From contig CALDYQ010000056.1 of assembly GCA_937944385.1 (NCBI GenBank), positions 1-50,230 on the forward strand: a stretch of 50,230 nt of DNA, read 5' to 3'. Of this stretch, positions 25,822 through 35,189 are shown one piece after another (position 1 is the stretch's first letter; each line of letters starts with the position of its first letter). Source of the DNA: an uncultured Burkholderiales bacterium. GTDB lineage: Bacteria > Pseudomonadota > Gammaproteobacteria > Burkholderiales > Casimicrobiaceae. Made by a program: the position numbers and the translations under genes. The notes beneath the pieces were generated by a model. That model had not been told where the DNA came from. It worked only from the letters and a program-made list of their open reading frames with translations, and ran no database searches.

Positions 25822-27021
25822 TCAGCCGGGCTGGCGCGTCGTCGCCACGGTGCGTGCGAGCCGCTCGTAGCGCGGCTCGCCCAGCACGTGACGGGCGAGG
25901 CCGAAGGCACGGACGACGGCAGCCACACTGACGCGACGCGGCTGACCCGTGCGGTCGCGTTCGGCTGAGCCCGTGGTCCGTGTGCTGCCGACGGTGTTGA
26001 TGAAGCCGTCGCGATTGATCCGGCCTTCGAGCCATGCAACGCCTAGGCGCACACGCGGTTCGAACTCGCGCCGGTCAGCTGCTGTTGCCGCGTGATCGAG
26101 GTAGCGGAGCAGATACACGAGCGCCTCAGCCTGGAAACTCACATCGAAGCCGCCTCGCTCGGGAAAGTAGCCCGAGACGTGCTGCCCCTCGAGCGCCTCG
26201 CGCAGTTGCGCCTCGCCTGCTTGAGAGAGCTCCGCAGCCCCGAGCACGCGCCCGGCCATGACAAGCGCGTAGCCGAGGACGATCCGCCGGGAGGCATAGC
26301 CCTCGAGTTGCGACAGCGCCGTGTCATCCGAAGCGGCGCGTACGAGCCATTGCCCGGTGCGCTCGAGTCGTCCCCGGAGCGCTGCGATGCGCTGGGCGAA
26401 GGGTGGAGACAGTCCTGCGGCGTCGATCAGCCAGAGGGCATGAGCCGCAGCGGCCACGAAGTAGGCCGTCGAGACGAGCGGTTCGCGGGTGGCAAACCCG
26501 CCGTCGTTGTTCTGCCGGGCGAAACCCCACTCGAGCGCTCGCAGCCCGGCGTCGATCAGGTCTCGCCGGTTGCGATTGACGCCCGCGCCGATGATCGTTC
26601 CCGCAAAGCGCTGTTCGTCGATGAACCAGTCACCGCGGCCGGCCCCGGCCTCGAAACCGCGATTGACGCCCATGGCCCCGCTGGCAGCCACCTGGTCCCG
26701 GAGGACGTCGGCATTCCGATAGAACGTCTCGGCCAGGAGCGCACTGCGTTCGAACTGAAGGTCGAGCCCAGGGCCCGCCGCATGCACCGGCGCCATCGGC
26801 TTCGCCGGGGTTGCCGGCGTGACTGCGCTGGGCGGCGCGGACACCGCCGGCGACGGCCGTGCCGGTGGCGGATAGTCGACGCGGGGTGGCGGCGTGCTCG
26901 CGCAACCGGCCAAGACGAGCAATCCAGCGGCCATCAGCCCGCTGCTCTTGGGCGCGCGCGCGTGGCGACAGTCCACGGCGGCGGGTCGCAAAGCCGCAAC
27001 AGCGCGCAATCGGCGGATCAT
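25822..27021 (-). CDS. Lipoprotein with predicted alpha/alpha-toroid domain
   Basis: A 399-residue frame begins at the ATG at 27021, overlapping the upstream DUF4124 gene by four bases (ATGA). A lipobox LLVLAGC follows at about residue 40. The leader is long, so the ATG at 26934 (starting MAAGLLVLAGC) may be the true start. After a Pro/Ala-rich linker, the main domain has repeated helical hairpins and a QNNDGGFATRE element, like the QW-type turns of alpha/alpha-toroid enzymes and glycoside hydrolases. Family and substrate cannot be named. It is the last of four exported-protein genes that start with ctpA. Confidence 0.68.
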   Translation of the reverse strand: MIRRLRAVAALRPAAVDCRHARAPKSSGLMAAGLLVLAGCASTPPPRVDYPPPARPSPAVSAPPSAVTPATPAKPMAPVHAAGPGLDLQFERSALLAETFYRNADVLRDQVAASGAMGVNRGFEAGAGRGDWFIDEQRFAGTIIGAGVNRNRRDLIDAGLRALEWGFARQNNDGGFATREPLVSTAYFVAAAAHALWLIDAAGLSPPFAQRIAALRGRLERTGQWLVRAASDDTALSQLEGYASRRIVLGYALVMAGRVLGAAELSQAGEAQLREALEGQHVSGYFPERGGFDVSFQAEALVYLLRYLDHAATAADRREFEPRVRLGVAWLEGRINRDGFINTVGSTRTTGSAERDRTGQPRRVSVAAVVRAFGLARHVLGEPRYERLARTVATTRQPG

Positions 27022-27596
27022 GTCGCCTTGCCCCGGGGCGGCGTGGTCACGGGATCAAAACTGCGTTTTCCAGATTTGCCTTTCGACGGGGTAGGCTTCC
27101 TGGCCTTCTTCGCCGGCGCACCACCGACGTCCGTTGCCGCGGACTGGGCCGCCTTCGCCCCCCTGCGCTTCCTGCTCTTTTTCTCGCCACCGACCGCCAC
27201 GACCGATCCCGCCTTCGGCGCGGCCGACGCGCGCATCGCGGCAAGCCGTTCGCGCTGCGTCTCCCGCTCGGCCCGCTCGCGCGCCGCGCGCTGGCGTTCC
27301 AGTTCCCGCTGCTGGGCCTGCAATTCCGCCTCGGCCTCGCGTGACCGGGCACGCTGCTCGGGCGTGTCCGCGAGCGGGGCGACGAGCGTGGTGGGCCCGT
27401 CGGCACAAGGCGTGGCGGAGTAGGTCACCCGACCCGCGCCCTCGCAACGATAGACGCCGGGCGTCGCCCCCTCCGCGCGCCCTCCCGCTGGGGTCGACGC
27501 CATGAGCGAATCCGGTGCGGCTGCAAACAATCCGGCAACCGCGATGATGGCCAGGGAAATGACAGACCTGAACACAGGGTGACGAGTGCAGTGCAT
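27018..27596 (-). CDS. DUF4124-like exported protein with basic C-terminal tail
   Basis: This 192-residue protein has a signal peptide (MHCTRHPVFRSVISLAIIAV, cleavage probably near AAAPDS). A short DUF4124-like domain contains YRCEGAGRVTYSATPC. A long charged helix rich in Arg/Glu/Ala follows (about 80-125), then a Lys/Arg-rich disordered tail. The function is unknown. It is a second DUF4124 protein in the window, the other lying next to glnA. It lies 55 bp after the hydrolase gene and overlaps the lipoprotein gene by four bases. Confidence 0.72.
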   Translation of the reverse strand: MHCTRHPVFRSVISLAIIAVAGLFAAAPDSLMASTPAGGRAEGATPGVYRCEGAGRVTYSATPCADGPTTLVAPLADTPEQRARSREAEAELQAQQRELERQRAARERAERETQRERLAAMRASAAPKAGSVVAVGGEKKSRKRRGAKAAQSAATDVGGAPAKKARKPTPSKGKSGKRSFDPVTTPPRGKAT

Positions 27597-27651
27597 CAGT
27601 GCGGCGCGTGAAGTCGGTCAGAGCCCCGATCTTACGGGACGGACGGACGGA

Positions 27652-29370
27652 TCACGGCGCGCCCGGCACCCGAAACGCGCAGAACACCACGCCCTCTCCG
27701 ACCCAGCCGCTGCCGGGCTGACTGCTCGTCAGGGCGTACTCCGGGAGATAGCGGTGATTGATGAGCCCCGGGTTGAAGAATCGGTGGATCGCGGTTGACC
27801 CGGCGGGACAGGAGCCGCCGACCGGGGTCTCGGCCCGGAGGACCCGGCCTTCATCGGTTGCCCACGGCTGGGCGAGAAGCAGCGTGCAGTCGGACGCCGA
27901 CGTGCTGTGAAAGTGGGTATTGATCGCCCCACCATCGAAAGCGCGGATGCGGCACATGGGCTCGCCGACCCGCGCATCGGCGCGGAAGACGACGAACCGT
28001 TGGCCCGTCCGGCGCCAGAGCGTCGGCAGTCCATCGAGCAACGCGATCTCGCTCACGCGCGCCGTGAAGAAGAACTTGCCCCGATCGCTCACGTATTCCA
28101 CCGCCTCGGCCTCGTCCCGCGAACCCCAGGCGAGTGCGCGTTGGGTGACTACGCGATCGATCGAGCCCCCGGGTACCTCCCGCATGGCGTAGAACGCTGC
28201 GATCACGGCCGGATCGCGCGAGAGCATGGCCCGATAGAAAGCAAACGTCCAGCCGAACAGTTCAGGTACGTCCTCCTCTCGCAGGCCATGCGGCATGCCC
28301 TCGATCACCACGAACGAGCGATGGCCCGCGAGGCGATCGATCATCTGCTGCGTCCGGTCGATCGGGGCCACGACATCGGCACTACCACCGATGCCCAGAT
28401 AGGGCGTGCGGATGTCACGCACCCCGCGGTTGCCGTCGCCAAAGGCGGCGAGGAAGGGGTAGCCGGAGAACGGCACGTAACCCACGACCGCTTTGTAGCG
28501 CGCATCGCGCACCACCGGCCGCGAACTGCCACTCCAGGACTTCGTGATCTCCGCGCCCTGGGCAAGCATCAGGCCCATGCCGCCCAGCGAGGCACCAAAG
28601 CCGACGATCTGGTCGGGATCGATCATCGCGGCGTACTCGGGCCGCGCGAGGAGCGCGTCAAGCCCAGCCTTGAGCGACAGCCCGCGCAGGGCCTGCATTT
28701 CGGCCACTTCGCCATAGCTCGTGAGCAGGAACCAGATGTCGCCGAAGTCCTCCACCTTGGTACGCGAGAACCGGGCATCGCCATGGAACGGGGCGTAGAC
28801 GACGTACCCCTCCTGCGCGAGGCGTTCGATGACGGCGAGATACTCCGCCCCGAGCGGCGAGCCGCCGAGGCCGTGGGAGAGCACGATCAGCGGCCAACGC
28901 CCGTCCGCCTGGGCGGGGTTCGCTGCAGGCAGCGGTGCCTCGGTGCCCCGCTCCATGCGCGGCACCCGCGCGCCGTTGGGCAGGGGGTAATCGGCGCGAC
29001 GGTTCGAAGCAAGCGTGGGATAGCAAAGGATCGCGGCGTAGGTGAGGCGCTTGCCAGCCTGCTTATCCCAGAGGTCGTTCTCTTCCCGCGTTGGCACCTG
29101 CACCGTGAAGTTGAGGCGCTCCGCACCGGGAATCTGCAAGCTCGTGACATATCGATGACCCATCGCGCCGCCCGGAACGCCCGACCAGTAGTCGGAAGCC
29201 GCCTCGCCAGCGGGCACGCGAGACAAGTCCTGCTCCACGCTCGAGCAGCCCACGACGTGCGGCCCCTGCGGCGCAGGCGGCGTGACGATGGCGGCCTGGA
29301 CGAGGGCGACGAGAAAGGTCAGGCCGGAGGCCGCAAGCCGAACGGCGACTCGAAGAAGCGAAGAACTCAT
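27652..29370 (-). CDS. Exported alpha/beta hydrolase fused to a C-terminal DUF5648-like repeat domain
   Basis: This is a 572-residue protein from the ATG at 29370; a TTG five codons earlier is less likely. It has a signal peptide (about 1-27). An alpha/beta hydrolase core of the PAF-acetylhydrolase/dienelactone type spans about 85-395. It has VLSHGLGG (oxyanion), the nucleophile elbow GASLG with Ser261, Asp332 in GGSADVV and His361 in GMPHGL. Residues 423-566 form three related units of about 40 residues, each with an aromatic/His strand and a Trp/Gly turn, ending FFNPGLINHRYL and GWVGEGVVFCA. These resemble DUF5648, a repeat found on many secreted betaproteobacterial proteins. The substrate is unknown. 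It follows ctpA by 50 bp. Confidence 0.8.
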   Translation of the reverse strand: MSSSLLRVAVRLAASGLTFLVALVQAAIVTPPAPQGPHVVGCSSVEQDLSRVPAGEAASDYWSGVPGGAMGHRYVTSLQIPGAERLNFTVQVPTREENDLWDKQAGKRLTYAAILCYPTLASNRRADYPLPNGARVPRMERGTEAPLPAANPAQADGRWPLIVLSHGLGGSPLGAEYLAVIERLAQEGYVVYAPFHGDARFSRTKVEDFGDIWFLLTSYGEVAEMQALRGLSLKAGLDALLARPEYAAMIDPDQIVGFGASLGGMGLMLAQGAEITKSWSGSSRPVVRDARYKAVVGYVPFSGYPFLAAFGDGNRGVRDIRTPYLGIGGSADVVAPIDRTQQMIDRLAGHRSFVVIEGMPHGLREEDVPELFGWTFAFYRAMLSRDPAVIAAFYAMREVPGGSIDRVVTQRALAWGSRDEAEAVEYVSDRGKFFFTARVSEIALLDGLPTLWRRTGQRFVVFRADARVGEPMCRIRAFDGGAINTHFHSTSASDCTLLLAQPWATDEGRVLRAETPVGGSCPAGSTAIHRFFNPGLINHRYLPEYALTSSQPGSGWVGEGVVFCAFRVPGAP

Positions 29371-29420
29371 CCTACAGTGGCGCAACCGGGCGCGTGAGCA
29401 GAACCTCGAGCCGACATCGA

Positions 29421-30872
29421 TCAGTGCGTCTCAACCTTCTCAGGCTTGGCCGCAGCCGCCTTGGTCTCTTTGGGGACGGTCGAGCGCACCACGGGCAGAC
29501 CCTTCAAGTGATTCACGGCCTGGGCGAATACGAAGTCCTTCTCGTTGCCCCAGTCGAACCCTCGGAGCTTTTTCGCATCTTCGCGCGCCTTCTGCAGGCG
29601 GGCCTCGCGCGCCTCCTCGGACTGGTCTTCGTCCGCAGCTTCGTCATTCTCCTCATCCTTACCCAGGAGATGACGGGCGAGGTCCTTTTCCCTCTGAATC
29701 TTCGGGGCCATCACGCCGTCCCAGGTCATCTGCTCGATGACGATCTCGGGCTCGATGCCGCGCGCCTGGATCGAACGACCGCTCGGCGTGAAGTAGCGCG
29801 AGGTGGTGAGCTTGATGCCCGTCGTGGACGAGAGTGGAATGATGTTCTGCACCGAGCCCTTGCCGAAAGTCTGGGTGCCGATGACGGTGGCGCGCTTGTG
29901 GTCTTGGAGCGCACCGGCCACGATCTCAGAGGCCGAGGCTGAACCGCCGTTGGTGAGTACGACGAGGGGCACGGTCTTGAACCAGCCGGGCAGGTCCGCC
30001 AGCGGATCATTGCCTCGCCGGGCGTAGAACTCGCGGCTTGCAAGGTAGCGGGCCTGGGTGCCCTCCATGCGGCCCTCGGTGTAAACCACGAGCGCATCTT
30101 TGGGCAGAAAGGCGGCCGACAGCCCGACCGCGGCATCGAGCAGCCCGCCGGGGTTGTTGCGCAGGTCGAGCACGATACCCTTGAGCGGCGCCTTCTGGTT
30201 CTGCTCGATGATCGAGCGCACCGTGTCGGCCACCGTGTTCTCGTTGAACGTGCGGACGCGCACGTAGGCATAGCCCGGCTCGATCGTGCGTGCCCGTACG
30301 GCGGCGATCTTGATGACCTCGCGCGTGAGAGTCAGGGTCTCGGTGGTGCGTTCCTCCTTACGGAACACCTCGATCCGGACCTTCGTGCCCGGCGTGCCGC
30401 GCATCTTCTCCACGGCCTTCGACGTGGACAGCCCACGGGTAGACTCGCCGTCCACACGCATGATCAGGTCGCCCGCGCGAATGCCTGCCCGCGCGGCGGG
30501 CGTGTCGTCGATCGGGGCCACGACCTTGATGTAGCCGTCCTCCACGCCGATCTCGATGCCGATGCCGCCGAAGCGGCCGCTCGTCGTAGTGCGCAGTTCC
30601 TTGAACGCCTGCTCGTCGAGGAAGGCGGAGTGCGGATCCAGCCCGCTCACCATGCCCGAAATCGCCTGCTCGATCAACTTGCGGTCGTCGACCGGGACGA
30701 CGTAGTCGTTCTTCACCCGGGAGAACACCTCCGAGAACAGGCGAAGTTCTTCGACCGGGATGTTGCTACCGCGAAAGCTGCGGTTGGCATCCACCGATAA
30801 CGCGAGCGTGAGCGCAGCCCCCACGGCCACGCCACCCCCGATCCAACCGAGTCTCTGAATGACACCGCCCAC
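29421..30872 (-). CDS. ctpA: C-terminal processing peptidase, S41 family (CtpA/Prc)
   Basis: This is a 483-residue periplasmic serine protease that trims or degrades envelope proteins. A signal anchor (about 8-28) is followed by a PDZ domain (about 98-185). The catalytic core has Ser313 in GGSASASEI, Lys338 in FGKGS and Gln342, the same 25- and 4-residue spacing as in E. coli Prc. The C-terminus is Glu/Lys-rich and ends in a Lys/Ala/Pro tail. It starts with GTG at 30872. A decamer repeat begins 19 bp upstream. It appears to lead a run of four envelope-protein genes on the minus strand. Confidence 0.95.
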   Translation of the reverse strand: MGGVIQRLGWIGGGVAVGAALTLALSVDANRSFRGSNIPVEELRLFSEVFSRVKNDYVVPVDDRKLIEQAISGMVSGLDPHSAFLDEQAFKELRTTTSGRFGGIGIEIGVEDGYIKVVAPIDDTPAARAGIRAGDLIMRVDGESTRGLSTSKAVEKMRGTPGTKVRIEVFRKEERTTETLTLTREVIKIAAVRARTIEPGYAYVRVRTFNENTVADTVRSIIEQNQKAPLKGIVLDLRNNPGGLLDAAVGLSAAFLPKDALVVYTEGRMEGTQARYLASREFYARRGNDPLADLPGWFKTVPLVVLTNGGSASASEIVAGALQDHKRATVIGTQTFGKGSVQNIIPLSSTTGIKLTTSRYFTPSGRSIQARGIEPEIVIEQMTWDGVMAPKIQREKDLARHLLGKDEENDEAADEDQSEEAREARLQKAREDAKKLRGFDWGNEKDFVFAQAVNHLKGLPVVRSTVPKETKAAAAKPEKVETH

Positions 30873-30890
30873 CCTACACCTCGCCTCTCG

Positions 30891-30936
30891 ACTACTTGCG
30901 ACTGCTTGCGACTGCTTGCGACTGCTTGCGACTACC
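30891..30936. repeat. Tandem 10-bp repeat upstream of ctpA
   Basis: The plus strand reads ACTACTTGCG once, ACTGCTTGCG three times, then a partial unit ACTACC. The unit length equals about one helical turn. It starts 19 bp upstream of the ctpA GTG, so it lies in the leader or promoter. There is no relation to CRISPR (no spacers). The copy number is likely to vary between strains by slippage. Confidence 0.85.
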
Positions 30937-30982
30937 TACCCGCATTCTGCGACAACTCGCCGAAACATGTCGCGAGTCACCA

Positions 30983-31016
30983 AAGAAAAAAGGGCGGCAG
31001 GCAGTGCCTACCGCCC
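30983..31016 (-). terminator. Intrinsic terminator downstream of the fasciclin gene
   Basis: The minus strand carries GGGCGGTAGGCA (31016-31005) pairing, with one mismatch, to TGCCTGCCGCCC (31003-30992), then TTTTTTCTTT. It is a strong stem plus U tract on the strand of the fasciclin gene, about 140 bp past its end and 110 bp before ctpA. The remaining 30937-31152 gap holds no recognisable gene. Confidence 0.8.
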
Positions 31017-31152
31017 GGAGACACCCGCCTGAGTCGGGGGAAACCCAAGGGGCGGATCACGTTGCAGCCCGCTTGCACGGACCACAAGGATCACCGACGT
31101 TTGACGCGCGAGCAGCGCGCCGGTTCCCGAACTTCGCGCCGCCGGTCCGCCG

Positions 31153-31646
31153 TCACAGGTTGGGCGGCACGACGGTGTCGATCACGTGGATGACCCCGTT
31201 CGAGGCGATCACGTCGGGTTTCACGACCTTGGCGTCGTTGATGCGGACACCGCCCTCGGTCGCCACGCGCAGGACGCCCCCTTGGACCGTCGTCACCTCG
31301 CCCGCCTGCACGTCCTTGGCCAGCACTTTGCCCGGCACGACGTGATGGGTCAGCACCGCCGCACCGCCTTGAGCGTGGCTCGATCAGCGAGCAAGGCGTC
31401 CAGCTGTTCCTTGGGCACCTTGGAGAAGGCCTCGTCGGTCGGCGCAAAGATCGTGAACGGGCCCTGTCCCCGCAGGGTGTCGGCCAGACCCGCCTTCTCA
31501 ACCGCCTCGAGCAGCGTAGAAAAGCTCCCGGCCGCCTGGGCCGTGACCATGATGTCCTTGGTGGTGGCAGGAGCGGAAGCGAAAGCGCTTGCCGCGAGCG
31601 CAATGGCTCCAGCGGCAACGAGAGCGCGAAGGGACGTCTTCATCAT
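31153..31646 (-). pseudogene. Fasciclin (FAS1) domain exported protein, frameshifted by an 8-bp tandem duplication
   Basis: The first frame starts [20 protein letters not shown] (signal peptide) and runs through a clear FAS1 half, [17 protein letters not shown] and [17 protein letters not shown]. It then ends at KAVRRC-stop. The second half, [16 protein letters not shown] to GVIHVIDTVVPPNL, continues in another frame to the stop at 31153. At the break the minus strand has GGCGGTGC twice in a row (plus strand 31353-31368). Removing one copy restores [11 protein letters not shown] and an intact FAS1 domain of about 160 residues. Fasciclin domains act in adhesion or surface binding. It may be a true pseudogene, a phase-variable gene or an assembly error. 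Confidence 0.88.
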
Positions 31647-31811
31647 GACAACCCCTTCAGGAAAGACCGTTCCAAGCGCAGGTGCGTCATGGAGCGTCCG
31701 CGGACTGCACGAGCTCCGGCGCTCGCGAATTCCTGAGTTGCCCTTGAATTTCGATGCGGAAACCCCGAGCGCCGACGCGGGCGATCCCCGGTACGGCGGG
31801 GTGTCGGCGAT

Positions 31812-32747
31812 TCAGTTCCGGGCGAGAAACGCGTTCAGTTCGTCCCGAACAGGGATCCCCACCCGCCCGCCGAAGCGGGTGCATTTGAGCGCGGCGGCGG
31901 CGGTGGCAAACCGGATGGCGGCTTCGACCGACTGGCCCTCACCGAGTGCGATGGCCAGCGCGCCGTGCCACGTGTCCCCGGCGGCAAGCGTGTCGACCAC
32001 CGGCACCTCGAACGCGGCTGAGCGGTGGAGCGTACGACCATCGAACCAGAGCACGCCCGCGCCCCCCAAGGTGACACCGGCGGCGACGTTCCGGCCCCCG
32101 AAGATGCGCCGGACGGCGACCTCGGGATCCGTGTCGTAGCGCGCAAGCATCGGCTCGCTCAAAAAGGGATGCGTCGCTGCGCGGGAGAGTCGAAGGATCT
32201 CCTCCGGGTCACCCGAGTCGCCATCGAACACCGATGGCTTGCCTTGAACGGCCGCAACATCGAAGAGCGCAAGCGCGCCCGTCCGCCAGCGTGAATCGGC
32301 GTGAACCGCATCGGCCCCGGCCACCTCGGCGAGCGGCAGCCAGCTCGCATCGGGCGGATAGCCCTGCGCCGGCGCGGAGACGACCAGCCGCTCGCCTGCG
32401 GCATCGACGAGGATCGCAGCGGTTTTCGAGCGCGCGCCCGGCAGGCGCTGCACCCGGATCTCCACGCCCTCGACCTCGAGCAGGCGCAGGATCTGGTCGC
32501 CGACCCCGTCGTCCCCCAAACGTCCCCACCACGCTGCACGCCCACCGAGTCGGGCAACCGTGACCGCCGCATTGGCCGCCATGCCACCGCCGGTCACGAT
32601 GAACTCCTGCGCCTGGATCTTGGCGGGCGGCACCGGTAGCCGGTCGATGCGGAAGATCTGATCCAGCGTGGCCACGCCAACGCAGATCACCCGGGCGGGC
32701 GGCCTTCGACTCATCTCCGGTTCGTCTCCGGCACGCTTCTCGCTCAC
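31812..32747 (-). CDS. PfkB-family sugar kinase, sulfofructose kinase (YihV)-like subgroup
   Basis: This 311-residue ribokinase-fold enzyme has signature 1 [17 protein letters not shown] (54-70) with [13 protein letters not shown], and signature 2 [13 protein letters not shown] with catalytic Asp258. The overall pattern ([10 protein letters not shown], GGGxAANAAV) resembles the YihV/ketohexokinase-like branch, but no sulfoglycolysis genes lie nearby, so the substrate is open. It starts with GTG at 32747, overlapping the dut stop by four bases. That overlap supports this start over the ATG at 32714. It is the last gene of the glrK-qseG-glrR-dut run. Confidence 0.87.
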   Translation of the reverse strand: MSEKRAGDEPEMSRRPPARVICVGVATLDQIFRIDRLPVPPAKIQAQEFIVTGGGMAANAAVTVARLGGRAAWWGRLGDDGVGDQILRLLEVEGVEIRVQRLPGARSKTAAILVDAAGERLVVSAPAQGYPPDASWLPLAEVAGADAVHADSRWRTGALALFDVAAVQGKPSVFDGDSGDPEEILRLSRAATHPFLSEPMLARYDTDPEVAVRRIFGGRNVAAGVTLGGAGVLWFDGRTLHRSAAFEVPVVDTLAAGDTWHGALAIALGEGQSVEAAIRFATAAAALKCTRFGGRVGIPVRDELNAFLARN

Positions 32748-33189
32748 GTGCGACCGGTGCTGCCGAACCCGCCCGCGCCGCGCGCTGACGGTGCAAAAGT
32801 GGCCACCTCGGTGAAACTGGCCTGCACGACCGGCACGATGACGAGTTGGGCGATCCGCTCCAGTGGCACGATCGTGAACGGCGTGTCACTGCGGTTCCAG
32901 ACACTCACCATCAGCTCACCCTGGTAGTCCGCGTCGATCAGGCCCACCAGGTTGCCAAGCACGATGCCGTGCTTGTGGCCCAAGCCCGAGCGCGGCAGGA
33001 TCAGGGCCGCGTAACCCGGGTCGTCCAGATGGATCGCAATACCGGTGGGCACGAGGTGTGTTGCGCCGGGCGACACCTCGAGTGGCACCTCCACGCAGGC
33101 CCGAAGGTCGAGCCCAGCCGCGCCGGGCGAACCGTAGGTCGGCGGATGGGCGCGAAGGGCGTCGCGGAGCACCCGATAGGCCACTTGCA

Positions 33190-33190
<1 letters not shown>
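32744..33190 (-). CDS. dut: Deoxyuridine 5'-triphosphate nucleotidohydrolase (dUTPase)
   Basis: Dut converts dUTP to dUMP and pyrophosphate, keeping uracil out of DNA and feeding thymidylate synthesis. The 148-residue protein shows all five motifs of the trimeric family: [39 protein letters not shown] and the closing [10 protein letters not shown] that caps the active site. The ATG at 33190 shares one base with the glrR stop (TGATG). The stop overlaps the pfkB start. Translational coupling to a sigma-54 regulator is unusual for dut, which is often next to coaBC. Confidence 0.96.
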
Positions 33191-34550
<1,360 letters not shown>

Positions 34551-34551
<1 letters not shown>

Positions 34552-35189
34552 CAATTTCTCCGGCGTTCGCGGTCGAGCAACTGCCGCTCGATGGCCTTCA
34601 ACGCGTCGAGTTTCTGCTGTAACGCCTCGGCCTTGCGGGTTTCCTCGCGCACCTGGCGGAGCCGCTCGTTGAGACTGGCTTGCACCAGCTCCGCGACCGA
34701 TCGCAGCGGGTGGCTCGGTGGCAGCGTTGCGTTGCGGCCGACCAACGGCTCGATGAGCCCTTGAAGACGCGCGTCATCCCCGGCAGTCGGCCCCAGCAGC
34801 ACCGATAACCAGACCAGACGCAACCGATTGACCGGCGTGCGCTCGCGGTTGAAGGCACTCGATGCGGCGGTGAACTCCCGACGCTGTTCCTCGGCGGTGA
34901 GTTGGGTGAGCCGCGTCATCTCGATCAGCAGGGCGAGGGCCTGGTCCTGATCCTCGGGCAGCCGGGCAGGCTCCCGGATGACGACCGGCTCGGGCTCGGG
35001 CAATTGCTTTTCGATGTAGACCGGCACGTAGACCGTCTCCACGATGACTTTGGGCGCGGGCAGCTTCGGGATCAGCGGGATCTCTGGCGTACTCGCGCAG
35101 CCCGCGACGAAAACGAGCAGCAGAAATGCGAGCAGCGACCCGGCGGGACGCACGACACGCTGCGCAAGCAGGGGGCGTTCAGTGCTCAC
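34551..35189 (-). CDS. qseG: QseG-like lipoprotein
   Basis: This 212-residue protein has a signal peptide ending in the lipobox FVAGC (Cys near residue 31), then a Pro-rich stretch (PEIPLIPKLPAPKV). A helical domain follows, with QLTAEEQRREFTAASSAF and a long C-terminal coiled coil. Position between a GlrK-like kinase and GlrR matches enterobacterial QseG, an outer membrane lipoprotein that interacts with the kinase. Direct sequence similarity to QseG cannot be judged by eye, so the name rests mainly on context. It starts with GTG overlapping the glrK stop (GTGA). Confidence 0.72.

Noticed and set aside
27907-29397. 496-codon plus-strand open frame opposite the alpha/beta hydrolase
   Set aside because: Antisense shadow; the minus-strand frame has a full catalytic triad and signal peptide.
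30891-30936. Short repeats as a CRISPR array
   Set aside because: The units are 10 bp, directly adjacent and without spacers; no cas genes are near.
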